A DNA stretch of 64,000 nt, taken from NCBI GenBank assembly GCA_001464715.1, contig LNDT01000004.1, forward strand, positions 91,264 through 155,263. Reading direction: 5' to 3'. Positions within the stretch are counted from its first letter, which is position 1. Each line of letters starts with the position of its first letter. Shown here piece after piece: positions 43,072 through 51,754 of this stretch. The translations under genes were made by a program, and so were the position numbers. The notes beneath the pieces were generated by a model. It worked only from the letters and a program-made list of their open reading frames with translations, was not told the DNA's origin and did not search any database. The DNA is from Bdellovibrionales bacterium Ga0074137 (GTDB lineage: Bacteria > Bdellovibrionota > Bdellovibrionia > Bdellovibrionales > JAMPXM01).

Positions 43072-43293
43072 TTGAACATGGTTCAAGCTTCGATACTGTC
43101 GACATTAAAAAGTTACGTCCCAAGCTTCTTAGCTCTTATCGCTTTCTCAGGACTCTACACTGCGTTCGTCTTTCGCGACGCCGCACTTCACAGCCAGAAT
43201 TTTACAGTGGCCAAAAAGCTCAAGGCCGAAAAGCTGTCACTTGAAACCGTCACACCCGTCAGAGACGTCGCTTCGCCTTTAGAGACCGAATAA
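43072..43293 (+). CDS. Doubtful small membrane protein
   Basis: A 73-residue frame with one hydrophobic segment (SFLALIAFSGLYTAFVF) and a charged tail. It lies downstream of the FN3 lipoprotein but overlaps the outer-membrane-protein gene on the other strand by 106 bases. Either a genuine small protein or chance; no homologue is recognised. Confidence 0.25.
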   Translation: MNMVQASILSTLKSYVPSFLALIAFSGLYTAFVFRDAALHSQNFTVAKKLKAEKLSLETVTPVRDVASPLETE

Positions 43294-43787
43294 AATCCGA
43301 TATCTCCGCCCACTGAAATAAAGTCCGTGAGCCAGTGGTTGTATCCTCCGACAATACCGACGTGAAACGGTGATGCGGCCACCTGATTTGGTGCGATCCC
43401 AAAATCAATTTTGGTGATGCCTAAGCGAGCTCCGAAGTAAGCCCCTTTAGCTTCCCCTTCGAAATGATAAGTTCCCTCCACACCGTAGAAGCCAAGATCA
43501 AACCGGCCCAACGTTCCACCTTCTTCTTTTTTCGACGTAAAGTAATAGGCGCCAAGCCCGAACTCTGTTCCGATTTTTGCGCCCGCTGTGACGCCGTAAA
43601 AATCGCGCGCTGTTGTCGAACTCTTATTGGGAACCAATAGACCACCCGCCGCACCAAACCAGAGTGCTTTTTCGCCGTCGGCCGCAGCATGGACCACCAC
43701 CGAAAACAGCATCGACAAGACAACATTCGCTGCGACAATGTATCCCGTCTTGACCAAGATCGATTTTTTAAGTCTCGGTATTTCCAT
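43188..43787 (-). CDS. Outer-membrane beta-barrel protein
   Basis: After a signal peptide (IVAANVVLSMLFSVVVHAAA) come about 165 residues of alternating aromatic and Gly-rich strands (GAKIGTEFGLGAYYFTS, then RFDLGFYGVEGTYHF), and the chain ends in an aromatic/Leu residue pattern (VKFWL), the usual signature recognised by the BAM complex. The size suits an eight-stranded barrel like OmpW or OmpA. The function (pore or adhesin) is unknown. It is divergent from the OmpA-family gene with 54 bases between starts. Confidence 0.75.
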   Translation of the reverse strand: MEIPRLKKSILVKTGYIVAANVVLSMLFSVVVHAAADGEKALWFGAAGGLLVPNKSSTTARDFYGVTAGAKIGTEFGLGAYYFTSKKEEGGTLGRFDLGFYGVEGTYHFEGEAKGAYFGARLGITKIDFGIAPNQVAASPFHVGIVGGYNHWLTDFISVGGDIGFYSVSKGEATSLTGVTVSSDSFSALSFLATVKFWL

Positions 43788-43841
43788 CGCTTCTATCTCC
43801 TCATAACTTTCGTGTTAACTTTTGCTTTCTAGACTCTCATC

Positions 43842-45257
43842 ATGCTCTCATTAGGCATGACGAGACATACATACCGCAATGGGTTGCGACAAAAATTGCG
43901 ACTAAATCTGTTCCGAGGTGCGATCACATTTCTGCCTCGTAGTTTGATCTTGATAGCTCTCGCAATCAGTCCGTTATTTAAAGTTCATGCCAATGTCGTT
44001 GGCGCAGACGCCCAAAATTTCAACCCAACGACGAGTGGACTTGATTTCGTCACTGTGCACTCGTCCGAAACTCTTAAACCCGGAATTGTGAATCTGGGAC
44101 TTTTTGTAAACCACGCCGTCAATTCGCTTCCCTACTTTGAAAGTAACGGAACAAATCGCCTCAACTTCACAGACAGCCTGACCTCACTGGATTTAAATGC
44201 CGGCATTGGCCTTACCAAAGATTGGGACTTTGGTTTTAGTCTTCCGCAGGTTGTGCGTCAGCAAGTGGACGACAGCTCAGGTTCGCGCGGTGAATTTGCA
44301 GCAACAGGCCTCACCGAAGTTCGACTCAATACAAAGTATCGATTTTTCGGAGATGAGGACGGTGGTCTTGCCACTATTCTTTCCACCAATTTCAATCTGA
44401 TTGGGAACAATCCCTACTCGGGAAGAAACTCTGGCCCAACGATCAATCTTGAATTCGCCGCCGATACGACGGTTGAAAGGTTCGCGCTGGGCGCAAACAT
44501 CGGCTACCGCCTGCGCTCCAAAGGCGAAAAAATTCCGGGCTCACTTGCGGACCCACTTGGTAATCAGTTTATCGCTTCTCTCGCGGCGAGCTATCATTTC
44601 CCCGACTACAATACCAAAATTATCTCAGAAGTTTTCGGAGCGCTCCCGGCCGAAAAATCCAATAGCTTTGGTGAGCGCAGTCTGTCGAGTTTCGAGTGGT
44701 TAATTGGAGCGAAGTACGACGTGACGACCAACCTTGCACTTCACGCCGGCGGCGGAACTGAAATTCTTCAAGGCGTCGCCTCACCCGACTGGCGACTTTA
44801 CGCTGGCCTAAATTACGCTTTCGGACCGATCTTTTCATCGTCAGAAAAATCGACTCCGCCCGGCAAAACAGTGCGCTACCTTGAGGTCGTTCCGATACTT
44901 TCTAAAACATCTCTGCAAGAACGATTTCGAACGCAGTCCATTCTCTTTGCATTTGATTCCGACCAGATGGTCGGAAACTACGACGAAGTTCTTGAAGAAC
45001 TCTCGGACGCACTTTCTCGTGGCTACCAACGTCTGATGATCGAAGGGCACACGGATTCGGTTGGACCTGAAAGTTACAATCAGTCTTTGTCACTGAAACG
45101 CGCCAACGCGATTCGCCGGCGCTTGGTCACTAAATTCGGTCAATCGGCGACTAAAATTTCAGCTGTGGGCTTAGGGGAAACACGCCCCATCGAAAGCAAT
45201 TCAAATTACCAAGGGCGACAAGCGAACCGCCGCGTCGAATTTGAAATCGACCGCTAG
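43842..45257 (+). CDS. Outer-membrane beta-barrel protein with OmpA peptidoglycan-binding domain
   Basis: A basic N-terminus and a signal peptide (LILIALAISPLFKVHA) lead to an N-terminal barrel of ~270 residues with repeated SLDLNAGIGLTKDWDFGFSL-type strands. The C-terminal ~120 residues are the OmpA domain that binds peptidoglycan: MIEGHTDSVGPESYNQSLSL with the conserved Asp, SLKRANAIRRRL with the Arg, and ETRPIESN...NRRVEFEID. The protein would tie the outer membrane to the wall. The first ATG (43842) is used; one five codons later is equally possible. The 188 bases after the stop hold no feature I can name. Confidence 0.87.
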   Translation: MLSLGMTRHTYRNGLRQKLRLNLFRGAITFLPRSLILIALAISPLFKVHANVVGADAQNFNPTTSGLDFVTVHSSETLKPGIVNLGLFVNHAVNSLPYFESNGTNRLNFTDSLTSLDLNAGIGLTKDWDFGFSLPQVVRQQVDDSSGSRGEFAATGLTEVRLNTKYRFFGDEDGGLATILSTNFNLIGNNPYSGRNSGPTINLEFAADTTVERFALGANIGYRLRSKGEKIPGSLADPLGNQFIASLAASYHFPDYNTKIISEVFGALPAEKSNSFGERSLSSFEWLIGAKYDVTTNLALHAGGGTEILQGVASPDWRLYAGLNYAFGPIFSSSEKSTPPGKTVRYLEVVPILSKTSLQERFRTQSILFAFDSDQMVGNYDEVLEELSDALSRGYQRLMIEGHTDSVGPESYNQSLSLKRANAIRRRLVTKFGQSATKISAVGLGETRPIESNSNYQGRQANRRVEFEIDR

Positions 45258-45445
45258 TCGACTCGGTGCGAATCGCGCGCTGACCCGGTAACTCTGGCCG
45301 AAATTGCGTGGAATTTTGGCTATCAACCGAATAATTCGTCCAATTCAATGTCGTTTTTTTTCATTCTCGGGGCGCCCAGGCGCTTCGTTCTAAGGACCCA
45401 TGTAGGCTCCTGCTGAGAATTCGATCAGCGACGGGAGAATGAAAA

Positions 45446-46240
45446 GTGGCGGTTTCAGCTATTGTTCCGATTTTAGTTTCGAGTTTAATGTCGACGGCAG
45501 TTTCCATTGTGGTGCCCGTCGCGGCGATGGCAGTCACGCCAGGATCAGCGACTAACGCATCGACCACGAAGTCACCATTTATCCGCGTCGAAGGTGTTTC
45601 TGAAAAATCAATGAGCCGTGTGCAAAAAGCAATCGAGAGTGCCGCTTACGGTGTCGATGGAAAAAAAGTAGAAAGCCCTACGACCGCCACTGGAACACCT
45701 GCTATCCAGGAATCAATCAGTGACGCTTGTGATTCCTTCTACATGCCTCCTCCAAAACTTCGCGTGACCAAAAAACTTCCCGCGGTTGATCCGTGCTCGA
45801 CGTTGGGTAATCGCGCCGCTGCTTTGATCGCAGACACCGACGTGCAAATTCTGTTTTTGTGCAAAGAAGGCGTTTCGGTCGCTGACTACGATTTTTCGAT
45901 GGGACGAAACGGCGTTGGTAAGCGAGTGCTGGGCGATAAGAAGACTCCCCTCGGAACTTACCCGCTCGGTACTCCGCGTGGATCTGATCTTTTTAAAGTC
46001 TTTATCCCCGTCGGTTACCCTCTCAAATCACAGAAACAGCAGGGATACACAGGATCCGATATCGGTATTCACGGCCCGTCTCGCCCTTTTCGCTGCGCGG
46101 GTTTTTTGAATGATTCCGTCAATTGGACGCAAGGATGTATTGCTGTTTCTTCCGACATTTTTATCAAAGAGATTGGTCGCTTTGTTCAGCAAAACAAGAT
46201 CAAGGAAATGACGATTCTTCCGCTCGAAACGGCGCGCTGA
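45446..46240 (+). CDS. L,D-transpeptidase (YkuD domain), first of an adjacent pair
   Basis: A GTG start gives an exported protein of 264 residues; the N-terminal ~30 residues are hydrophobic (VPILVSSLMSTAVSIVVPVA). The YkuD domain in the second half has the catalytic pair of motifs, DIGIHGPSR with His near 209 and NWTQGCIAVSS with the nucleophilic Cys at about 231. These enzymes make or swap 3-3 cross-links in peptidoglycan, or attach proteins to it. Predatory Bdellovibrio uses such enzymes on prey wall, so that is a plausible role. A second YkuD protein follows 185 bases downstream. Confidence 0.88.
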   Translation: MAVSAIVPILVSSLMSTAVSIVVPVAAMAVTPGSATNASTTKSPFIRVEGVSEKSMSRVQKAIESAAYGVDGKKVESPTTATGTPAIQESISDACDSFYMPPPKLRVTKKLPAVDPCSTLGNRAAALIADTDVQILFLCKEGVSVADYDFSMGRNGVGKRVLGDKKTPLGTYPLGTPRGSDLFKVFIPVGYPLKSQKQQGYTGSDIGIHGPSRPFRCAGFLNDSVNWTQGCIAVSSDIFIKEIGRFVQQNKIKEMTILPLETAR

Positions 46241-46425
46241 GAGACTGTGTCGAAATTTCCGATGCTGTGAAAGGGTTTCGCAGGACTCCCACCGACTCTC
46301 TCCTAAATTTGCCAAAACTTCGTGTTTTCGAAAACTTAGGTGGCGGACTTCAAGGCACTACGGGCAGGCTCTGGACGGATTAAAAATTCTATTTGTTCTG
46401 AAATGTTTCAATGGAGGGGTCCAAA

Positions 46426-47901
46426 ATGAAATGTGTTTCGAACCGGTTCTTTGTCCTCGCAACAACTCTCTTTCTGGCGGCGGGTTGCTCGCCGAATGAA
46501 GCAACACAAGAAGATGTCGCCGCACCACAAACTGGGTCTCTCCTCACCGAAGAACAAATAGCGACGTCGCCTTACGTCGTTAGCCAGGGCGCAACGCCCC
46601 TCATCGTAAAGCTCGGCAATCGTGGCTATGTCACAGCCGACTCTGTACGAGTTCGAACGGCACCTGAAACGGCCGACAATGTCGCAGGTCGCCTCTCTAT
46701 CAACGACGTCGTTGAAATCGCCGACGCTTCCGAAGTCGGAGCGGACGCTTTCATCGGTATCCGCGTGATTTCGTCGCCGTCGGGCCTCACGGGTTCACAA
46801 GTTTTGTACATCGCCAAAAGGTTTTTGAGCCAAACGAAATTAACTGTTGATCCATCAGCGACCAGCGGACTGATTGCTGCCTCGGTCGCTCCAAAGGCCT
46901 CGGGTCAACGACCGGTTCAGACTCAGCGGCTTTTCATTGTTACCAACATCGCCACTGAAAAACTTCGTGTCTACCAGCGCTGCGCAGCTGGCGAAGGCTG
47001 CGTGAACAGAATGGTCATGGAAGCCGATGTTGTTAACGGCGAAGCAAAGGACGGGACTCGCACAAACGCTGGATATTTTCAGGTTTCATCGTGGACAAAA
47101 TTCTACGAGACAGCTCCTTACCCTGCTTGGTTTAAACCGGGCTATCCGCCAGTTCCAGGACCTGGCGACAGCCGAGGATGGTTTAATAGCGAATTCATGC
47201 CTGGAGGACGCGGCGACATGCGCGGTGCATTTGGCTGGTACACAGCGAAAGTTTCACCGAATGCTTCCGGTCAGTGGACGCACGGAACAGCCGGTTGGGG
47301 TTCAGACAAAAAAAGTTTCATTACATTTAAAGACACGTTTTTGGGCGGCCTCGTAAGCATCTTCAAAGACATTCGAAGTCACGGCTGTACCCGTGTCGAC
47401 AACGAATCGATCGCTTACATAAGGCAGCTCATCGCCGTTGGAACGCCGCTGATTAAAGTTTACGCCAAAGAAGTTTACCGCGATGAAAGTCGGCTCTCCT
47501 ACAACAAGGTTCCTGCCAAGTGGAGCTACATCCTCACTAAAAATGGCCATCAAGGAATCAACAACCACCAGCTTGCGGACCGCGAGACCGTTCTTCGTCA
47601 AGGGACACCACAATCTGATTGGATCGATCAAGGCACGTTGGAAGTGGATCAATATCCTGACGCGGCGTCGGGCGATATCTACCGCGTTGGAGGCGGCTTC
47701 CAAGGATCGTTTGTCATCGATGAGGGCACACTCCTCAATTACAGCCACCCGGCTGGCATTGGTCGCGGCGGCATGAGCGATATGATTGCTCCACCCTACA
47801 TGATTACCACGAACGCTTCCGTGTCGGAATCCAAGGGTTGGAGATCTTATCAGGGTGACCATTCATCGGGCGGGTTCAACGACGATCTTTACCGTCGCTA
47901 A
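46426..47901 (+). CDS. L,D-transpeptidase lipoprotein with SH3-like domain
   Basis: The ATG at 46426 follows a GGAGG Shine-Dalgarno. A lipoprotein signal ends FLAAGC (Cys21). A bacterial SH3-like wall-binding segment follows (GYVTADSVRVRTAPE, about 60-130). The YkuD domain in the middle has HGTAGWG and SHGCTRVDNESI, with the catalytic Cys at about 321. The last ~120 residues are an extra C-terminal region without a recognised domain. It is anchored in a membrane and acts on peptidoglycan. It follows the first L,D-transpeptidase on the same strand; whether they share a promoter is unclear because of the 185-base gap. Confidence 0.88.
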   Translation: MKCVSNRFFVLATTLFLAAGCSPNEATQEDVAAPQTGSLLTEEQIATSPYVVSQGATPLIVKLGNRGYVTADSVRVRTAPETADNVAGRLSINDVVEIADASEVGADAFIGIRVISSPSGLTGSQVLYIAKRFLSQTKLTVDPSATSGLIAASVAPKASGQRPVQTQRLFIVTNIATEKLRVYQRCAAGEGCVNRMVMEADVVNGEAKDGTRTNAGYFQVSSWTKFYETAPYPAWFKPGYPPVPGPGDSRGWFNSEFMPGGRGDMRGAFGWYTAKVSPNASGQWTHGTAGWGSDKKSFITFKDTFLGGLVSIFKDIRSHGCTRVDNESIAYIRQLIAVGTPLIKVYAKEVYRDESRLSYNKVPAKWSYILTKNGHQGINNHQLADRETVLRQGTPQSDWIDQGTLEVDQYPDAASGDIYRVGGGFQGSFVIDEGTLLNYSHPAGIGRGGMSDMIAPPYMITTNASVSESKGWRSYQGDHSSGGFNDDLYRR

Positions 47902-47915
47902 TTTCCAGGGCGACG

Positions 47916-48956
47916 CTAATTTTTAGAATTTTCAAGAAATCGGGCGCGAATATCGACGGAGGATTCGCGACCCACAGAATCCAGGTTTTTCTCTAACCAA
48001 GCATCGGCCGCTTTTGAGCCGAGATCAAAAAGATGCCGCAGAAACTGCGGCTCAATTAAAAGCTTTGTCGCAGATCCAAGTTTTCTCATCTCGTCTTCAC
48101 TCTCAATCATGTGGATGAGAACTTGGTGGTAGCGCTCGCTATCAAGGGCCCCTTTTTGAATGAGACGATTTACGAAATGAACGGCGCGAAGTTCGCTAGC
48201 GAGGCTTGCGTTAAATGAAATTTCTGACATTCGGTCTTGGATTTCAAAAACAGATTTTGGAACGGCTTCGCGCTTGAGCGGATTGATTTGAACGATAACG
48301 ATATCCTGCGACTGGCACTCGTAAAAGAGCGGATAAAGTGCGGGATTCCCCACAAATCCACCATCCCAATAGTGCTGAGAATCCACTTCGACGGCGTGAA
48401 ACATGAGAGGTAGAGCCGTGCTTGCCATGAGTGCGGACTCGGTCAATTCCTCGCGGCGAAAAACTCTAATGTGCCCCGTTTCGACGGACGTCGCCGAAAC
48501 AAAAATTTTGAGGCGATCCAAAGATCTGACCGATTCGAAATCGATGTGTTTCCCGATGAGCTCTCGCAAGGGATTCAAATTGAGCGGGTTCCATTGGTAC
48601 GGAGACACAAGGTGCGTAAAAGAGGCGAACAAATGATAGGACCACGAAAGGTCAAAACCGAATCGGCCAAACATAATATCCAACGGATTTCGCCGAATAG
48701 GATGCGTTAGGTGCTGCTCGCCCACGGCCATCCAGAACTCCTCAAGCGCCTTGCGAGCTCCCGCGCGGCCGTTCTTTGCGAGCCCTGAAGCCATGACAAG
48801 AGCGTTAACCGCTCCGGCCGATGTTCCTGAAATTCCATCAAGCTCAATGCGGTCGTCAGAAAGAAGTCGGTCAAGAACGCCCCAAGTGAAGGCTCCGTGC
48901 GAGCCCCCACCTTGAAGAGCTAAATTGATACGCTTTACGTTTTGCTTCTCAGCCAT
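47916..48956 (-). CDS. Patatin-like phospholipase
   Basis: The Ser-Asp dyad of the patatin family is visible: ALQGGGSHGAFTWGVLD is the oxyanion loop, ISGTSAGAVNALV carries the nucleophilic Ser, and HYWDGGFVGNPAL the catalytic Asp. No signal peptide is present, so it is cytoplasmic or exported by another route. Patatin enzymes deacylate membrane lipids, and in predatory and pathogenic bacteria some are effectors. The size of 346 residues is normal. It converges on the L,D-transpeptidase gene 15 bases away. Confidence 0.9.
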   Translation of the reverse strand: MAEKQNVKRINLALQGGGSHGAFTWGVLDRLLSDDRIELDGISGTSAGAVNALVMASGLAKNGRAGARKALEEFWMAVGEQHLTHPIRRNPLDIMFGRFGFDLSWSYHLFASFTHLVSPYQWNPLNLNPLRELIGKHIDFESVRSLDRLKIFVSATSVETGHIRVFRREELTESALMASTALPLMFHAVEVDSQHYWDGGFVGNPALYPLFYECQSQDIVIVQINPLKREAVPKSVFEIQDRMSEISFNASLASELRAVHFVNRLIQKGALDSERYHQVLIHMIESEDEMRKLGSATKLLIEPQFLRHLFDLGSKAADAWLEKNLDSVGRESSVDIRARFLENSKN

Positions 48957-49068
48957 CTTGGCCCAGTTTGCCCATGCTTCGCGTGCTGTCTCAAAGAGAG
49001 ACTTTGCTCTACTCGACTGAAGTCTAAGTGCGGCAAAACCGAAAAGACAGTAGGGAGGTCAATGAGTT

Positions 49069-49446
49069 GTGACGCCACAGCGACCGAAAGTTACTGACCT
49101 CATGGTCAAAAATGTCGACCGGGACGGCCTCGAGCTTCGAATCGGAGACCGAGTCGGATTCATTATGCGCGGCTGGTTTTTACCTCGCGAACAAGAGTCG
49201 TTTGGAACCATCACAGCCATCGACAAACGCGGCGCCATTTCAATTGAAGTCACCGAAAATTACCGTCGCTTCACTTCCTCAAAGCGGCTGGGCTTAAGGG
49301 AAACTTCGATTCTTTTTACCCACTACATCTACGATCCAAAGACGCGAACACGGACCTACAGTCTTCCTTCAGGCGAACATCGGCTGTCGATCTTTCGAGT
49401 GAACAACGATGAGTTTGAAAATCACAAGGAAAGCGATACCCTCTAG
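49069..49446 (+). CDS. Small basic protein of unknown function
   Basis: A GTG-started 125-residue protein. Its middle, RIGDRVGFIMRGWFLPREQ, then SFGTITAIDKRGAISIEV, looks like a small beta-barrel of the KOW/SH3 sort that binds RNA or protein, but no family is recognised. The last 25 residues are polar and disordered-looking. It is divergent from the patatin gene with 112 bases between starts. An ATG 11 codons in is another possible start. Confidence 0.55.
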   Translation: MTPQRPKVTDLMVKNVDRDGLELRIGDRVGFIMRGWFLPREQESFGTITAIDKRGAISIEVTENYRRFTSSKRLGLRETSILFTHYIYDPKTRTRTYSLPSGEHRLSIFRVNNDEFENHKESDTL

Positions 49447-49503
49447 ACGAAACACCCCAAGTCATGGAACATCATCACTATCGTGCTCAACGAGGAGATT
49501 TCG

Positions 49504-50001
49504 ATGAACCAAAGCACTTATCGCTTCTTTTCGGCCGCCATCAGCGCCTCGCTACTATTTGTGTCGGGCTTCGGCTGTGCGCACACAGGCGCCAGTCGCC
49601 CCCAATCAACATCAGGCTCGGCGTCTGGATCGGCCTCTGGCATGAGCGAAGTAAATCCTGAGGAGCGCGCGGAGCGACTGTTCGAGATTCTAGATGTCGA
49701 TGGGAACGGAAAGATAACGAAGGAAGAGGCTAGAAGCGGTTTTAAGTATCTCGTTGCTTCGTACGATCGTGGCGGGCGCACCGAAATCCTGGCCGCAAAA
49801 CCCGGGCAAGAGTCTTCCGCCACGTCGAGCCAGAAAACCTCGAAGCGACGACCAACAAATAGCGATGCGGACAAAGCCTTCGCCGCACTTTTTGATGCGC
49901 CGTCTGTAACGACCGCATCGATTTCAAAAGAAGAATTTAAAAAGCTGGTCGTAAGGGCGTCGGACAATGCCGACGCAGACCCATTTGCTGCTTTTTACTG
50001 A
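49504..50001 (+). CDS. EF-hand protein, predicted lipoprotein
   Basis: The ATG at 49504 has GAGGAG upstream. A signal with a Cys (SGFGCAHTG) gives a likely but weak lipobox, then a Ser/Gly linker (STSGSASGSASGMS). An EF-hand loop follows: LDVDGNGKITKEEARSGF, with Asp, Asp, Asn and the terminal Glu in the right places for calcium. A second, degenerate EF-hand may be in SISKEEFKKLV. The product would bind Ca2+ outside the cytoplasm. Its partner is unknown. It overlaps the exported-protein gene on the other strand by 7 bases. Confidence 0.7.
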   Translation: MNQSTYRFFSAAISASLLFVSGFGCAHTGASRPQSTSGSASGSASGMSEVNPEERAERLFEILDVDGNGKITKEEARSGFKYLVASYDRGGRTEILAAKPGQESSATSSQKTSKRRPTNSDADKAFAALFDAPSVTTASISKEEFKKLVVRASDNADADPFAAFY

Positions 50002-51563
50002 CCCGCGTTCAAGTCGATAATCTGCAGGTTCGGCGTCGAAGCAGACGAAGCCTTTCGGACGTCCACCCAGAGACGACCGTCAGGAAGCACCGTCGCAGAA
50101 CCAATCCTTCGACCATCGAGGAGCCGACTTCCCGTGTGCTTGAAAACCCCATCGACTTTATCAAAAATATGAAACTGGCTCAACTCATGGTCTGCATTCC
50201 GCTTAATAGCGTACATATCTTGAATGATAAATCGAGACTCAGAAACCGGAACAACTTCAATCCACTCAAGTTTGAGCGGAGCTTCCCTAAATTCTGGAAA
50301 CCGAACCACTTCGGCAAAAGCAAATTTCGAGACTGGTGCCCGAACTACCTGTACGTAACCGCGACCAACAAGAAGAAGCTGTTTCGAATCTAATACTTCA
50401 AGCTTTAATGCGACCGCCTTAGGATCCCGGATTGGAATCCGCTCATTAATTTTTAGATCCTGTCGCGACAACTGACCATCAACCACACGTGCGATCGTAA
50501 GATCCATTTCACGCTGAAAGGGACCTGTCGGATTAGGGAGCCCGTTGTCTCCATCAATAAAGGAATGATCGTCCAAAACAGCAAACGTGTTCTGATCGAC
50601 TTCTTTTGATGTGCGAACGTAACCTCGAAGATCGCGCTTCGTGGATGGGATGAGGCCGACCGATTTCATTTGCCCATTTTTGCGCGGCGAGAAAACTTCA
50701 ATTTCACGCAAGTGCTCAGACGAAGAGGCCGTTATTCCGCGTCCAAAAATATCTCCAGCAAGACGGTAGATTCGGTTGGGCTTTAGAGTCCACTCCTGCC
50801 CAGGCCTGAGCTCCGAATACTCACCTCGTAAAACAAGCTCTGGTGCCATCTTTCCAGGAATGAACCGGAAAAGGGCGTCTTCTTTACTGACATGACTTCT
50901 TCGAACGGCAACAAAAATTTCTCGTGGATCGACTGTCGATGGATAGACCGATCCGAACTCAACATTGTTCAATTGGCCAGCGATTTCAAAACGGCCATTG
51001 GCACTTCGACGGTACAAAACTGCGTCGCTCGCGCGATTCAATTCGTTGTAGTAGCGAGCGGCAACAAAAGTATCTTCATCGACAACCCGACGAAGCTTGG
51101 TTTTGAACTTCGCGGTGTTGTCGAAGCTCTGAACCAGAGACATCGTTCCATCTGCACTGGTACTTAGGACCTTAAGACTGTGAGATCCAGTTGTTGGTTT
51201 AGAAGTATAGTAGTTCGGTTCTGAAACATACTCTACCAGCACTTCCGAGTCGGAGAGACGACTCAAATTTTGCAAAGAGTGGCCAGCTTCAGCAACGACC
51301 GTCGAAATAACGCGGGCTTCACCCTTAACGCCAGGAAGCACGGTACTGAGAGATTTCGTGTCCGTTACAACATCGAATCTATAGGGAAGTGTTTCGCCAG
51401 CGGCTACAGTTTGCAAGTCACCGAAAAACGAACTTTTATTGCTAACGAAGAGGTTTCGACACTGCTCAAAGGAATGTGCCGCTGGCAGGAGCGCCAAAGT
51501 GACGGCGCAGATCCCAAACCCAAAAGACCCAGCCGAAAGAAAATTTCCAAGTCGAAGACTCAT
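49995..51563 (-). CDS. Exported protein with Cys-x-x-Leu-Phe motif, unknown function
   Basis: The likely start is the ATG at 51563, with GGGAG just upstream. The signal peptide (SFGFGICAVTLALLPAAHS) is followed at once by FEQCRNLFVSNKS, the C-x-x-L-F motif that also occurs in three other exported proteins here. The body of ~490 residues is rich in alternating strands and Asp/Gly turns (such as AVLDDHSFIDGDNGLPNP) and may be a beta-propeller, but no motif repeats clearly enough to call one. It is followed downstream by the EF-hand gene on the other strand. Confidence 0.65.
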   Translation of the reverse strand: MSLRLGNFLSAGSFGFGICAVTLALLPAAHSFEQCRNLFVSNKSSFFGDLQTVAAGETLPYRFDVVTDTKSLSTVLPGVKGEARVISTVVAEAGHSLQNLSRLSDSEVLVEYVSEPNYYTSKPTTGSHSLKVLSTSADGTMSLVQSFDNTAKFKTKLRRVVDEDTFVAARYYNELNRASDAVLYRRSANGRFEIAGQLNNVEFGSVYPSTVDPREIFVAVRRSHVSKEDALFRFIPGKMAPELVLRGEYSELRPGQEWTLKPNRIYRLAGDIFGRGITASSSEHLREIEVFSPRKNGQMKSVGLIPSTKRDLRGYVRTSKEVDQNTFAVLDDHSFIDGDNGLPNPTGPFQREMDLTIARVVDGQLSRQDLKINERIPIRDPKAVALKLEVLDSKQLLLVGRGYVQVVRAPVSKFAFAEVVRFPEFREAPLKLEWIEVVPVSESRFIIQDMYAIKRNADHELSQFHIFDKVDGVFKHTGSRLLDGRRIGSATVLPDGRLWVDVRKASSASTPNLQIIDLNAGQ

Positions 51564-51699
51564 AGAACTCCCGATTCTCACGCGCGATATGGTGTTGACC
51601 GAGAGCTCAGGACTACAATTAAAATGCCAAAAATCGTTTTCGCTGCGAGCCCCAATAAAACGAGAGAAGACCCATAAAACAGTGTGAAAACGAGCAGTG

Positions 51700-51717
51700 A
51701 GCCCATCAAAGTGGGCT
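51700..51717. terminator. Short hairpin between two exported-protein genes
   Basis: AGCCCA and TGGGCT form a 6-bp stem with a 6-base loop in the 190-base gap downstream of the Aat-like gene. A T-run is not immediately next to it on either strand, so terminator function is uncertain. Confidence 0.3.
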
Positions 51718-51754
51718 TAAATGTGGTTAATTTTAACAAGTCTATCGACAATTA

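Noticed and set aside
43072..43293. Small membrane-protein frame as a firm gene
   Set aside because: It overlaps the well-supported beta-barrel gene by 106 bases on the other strand and has no recognised homologue; kept only as a low-confidence entry.
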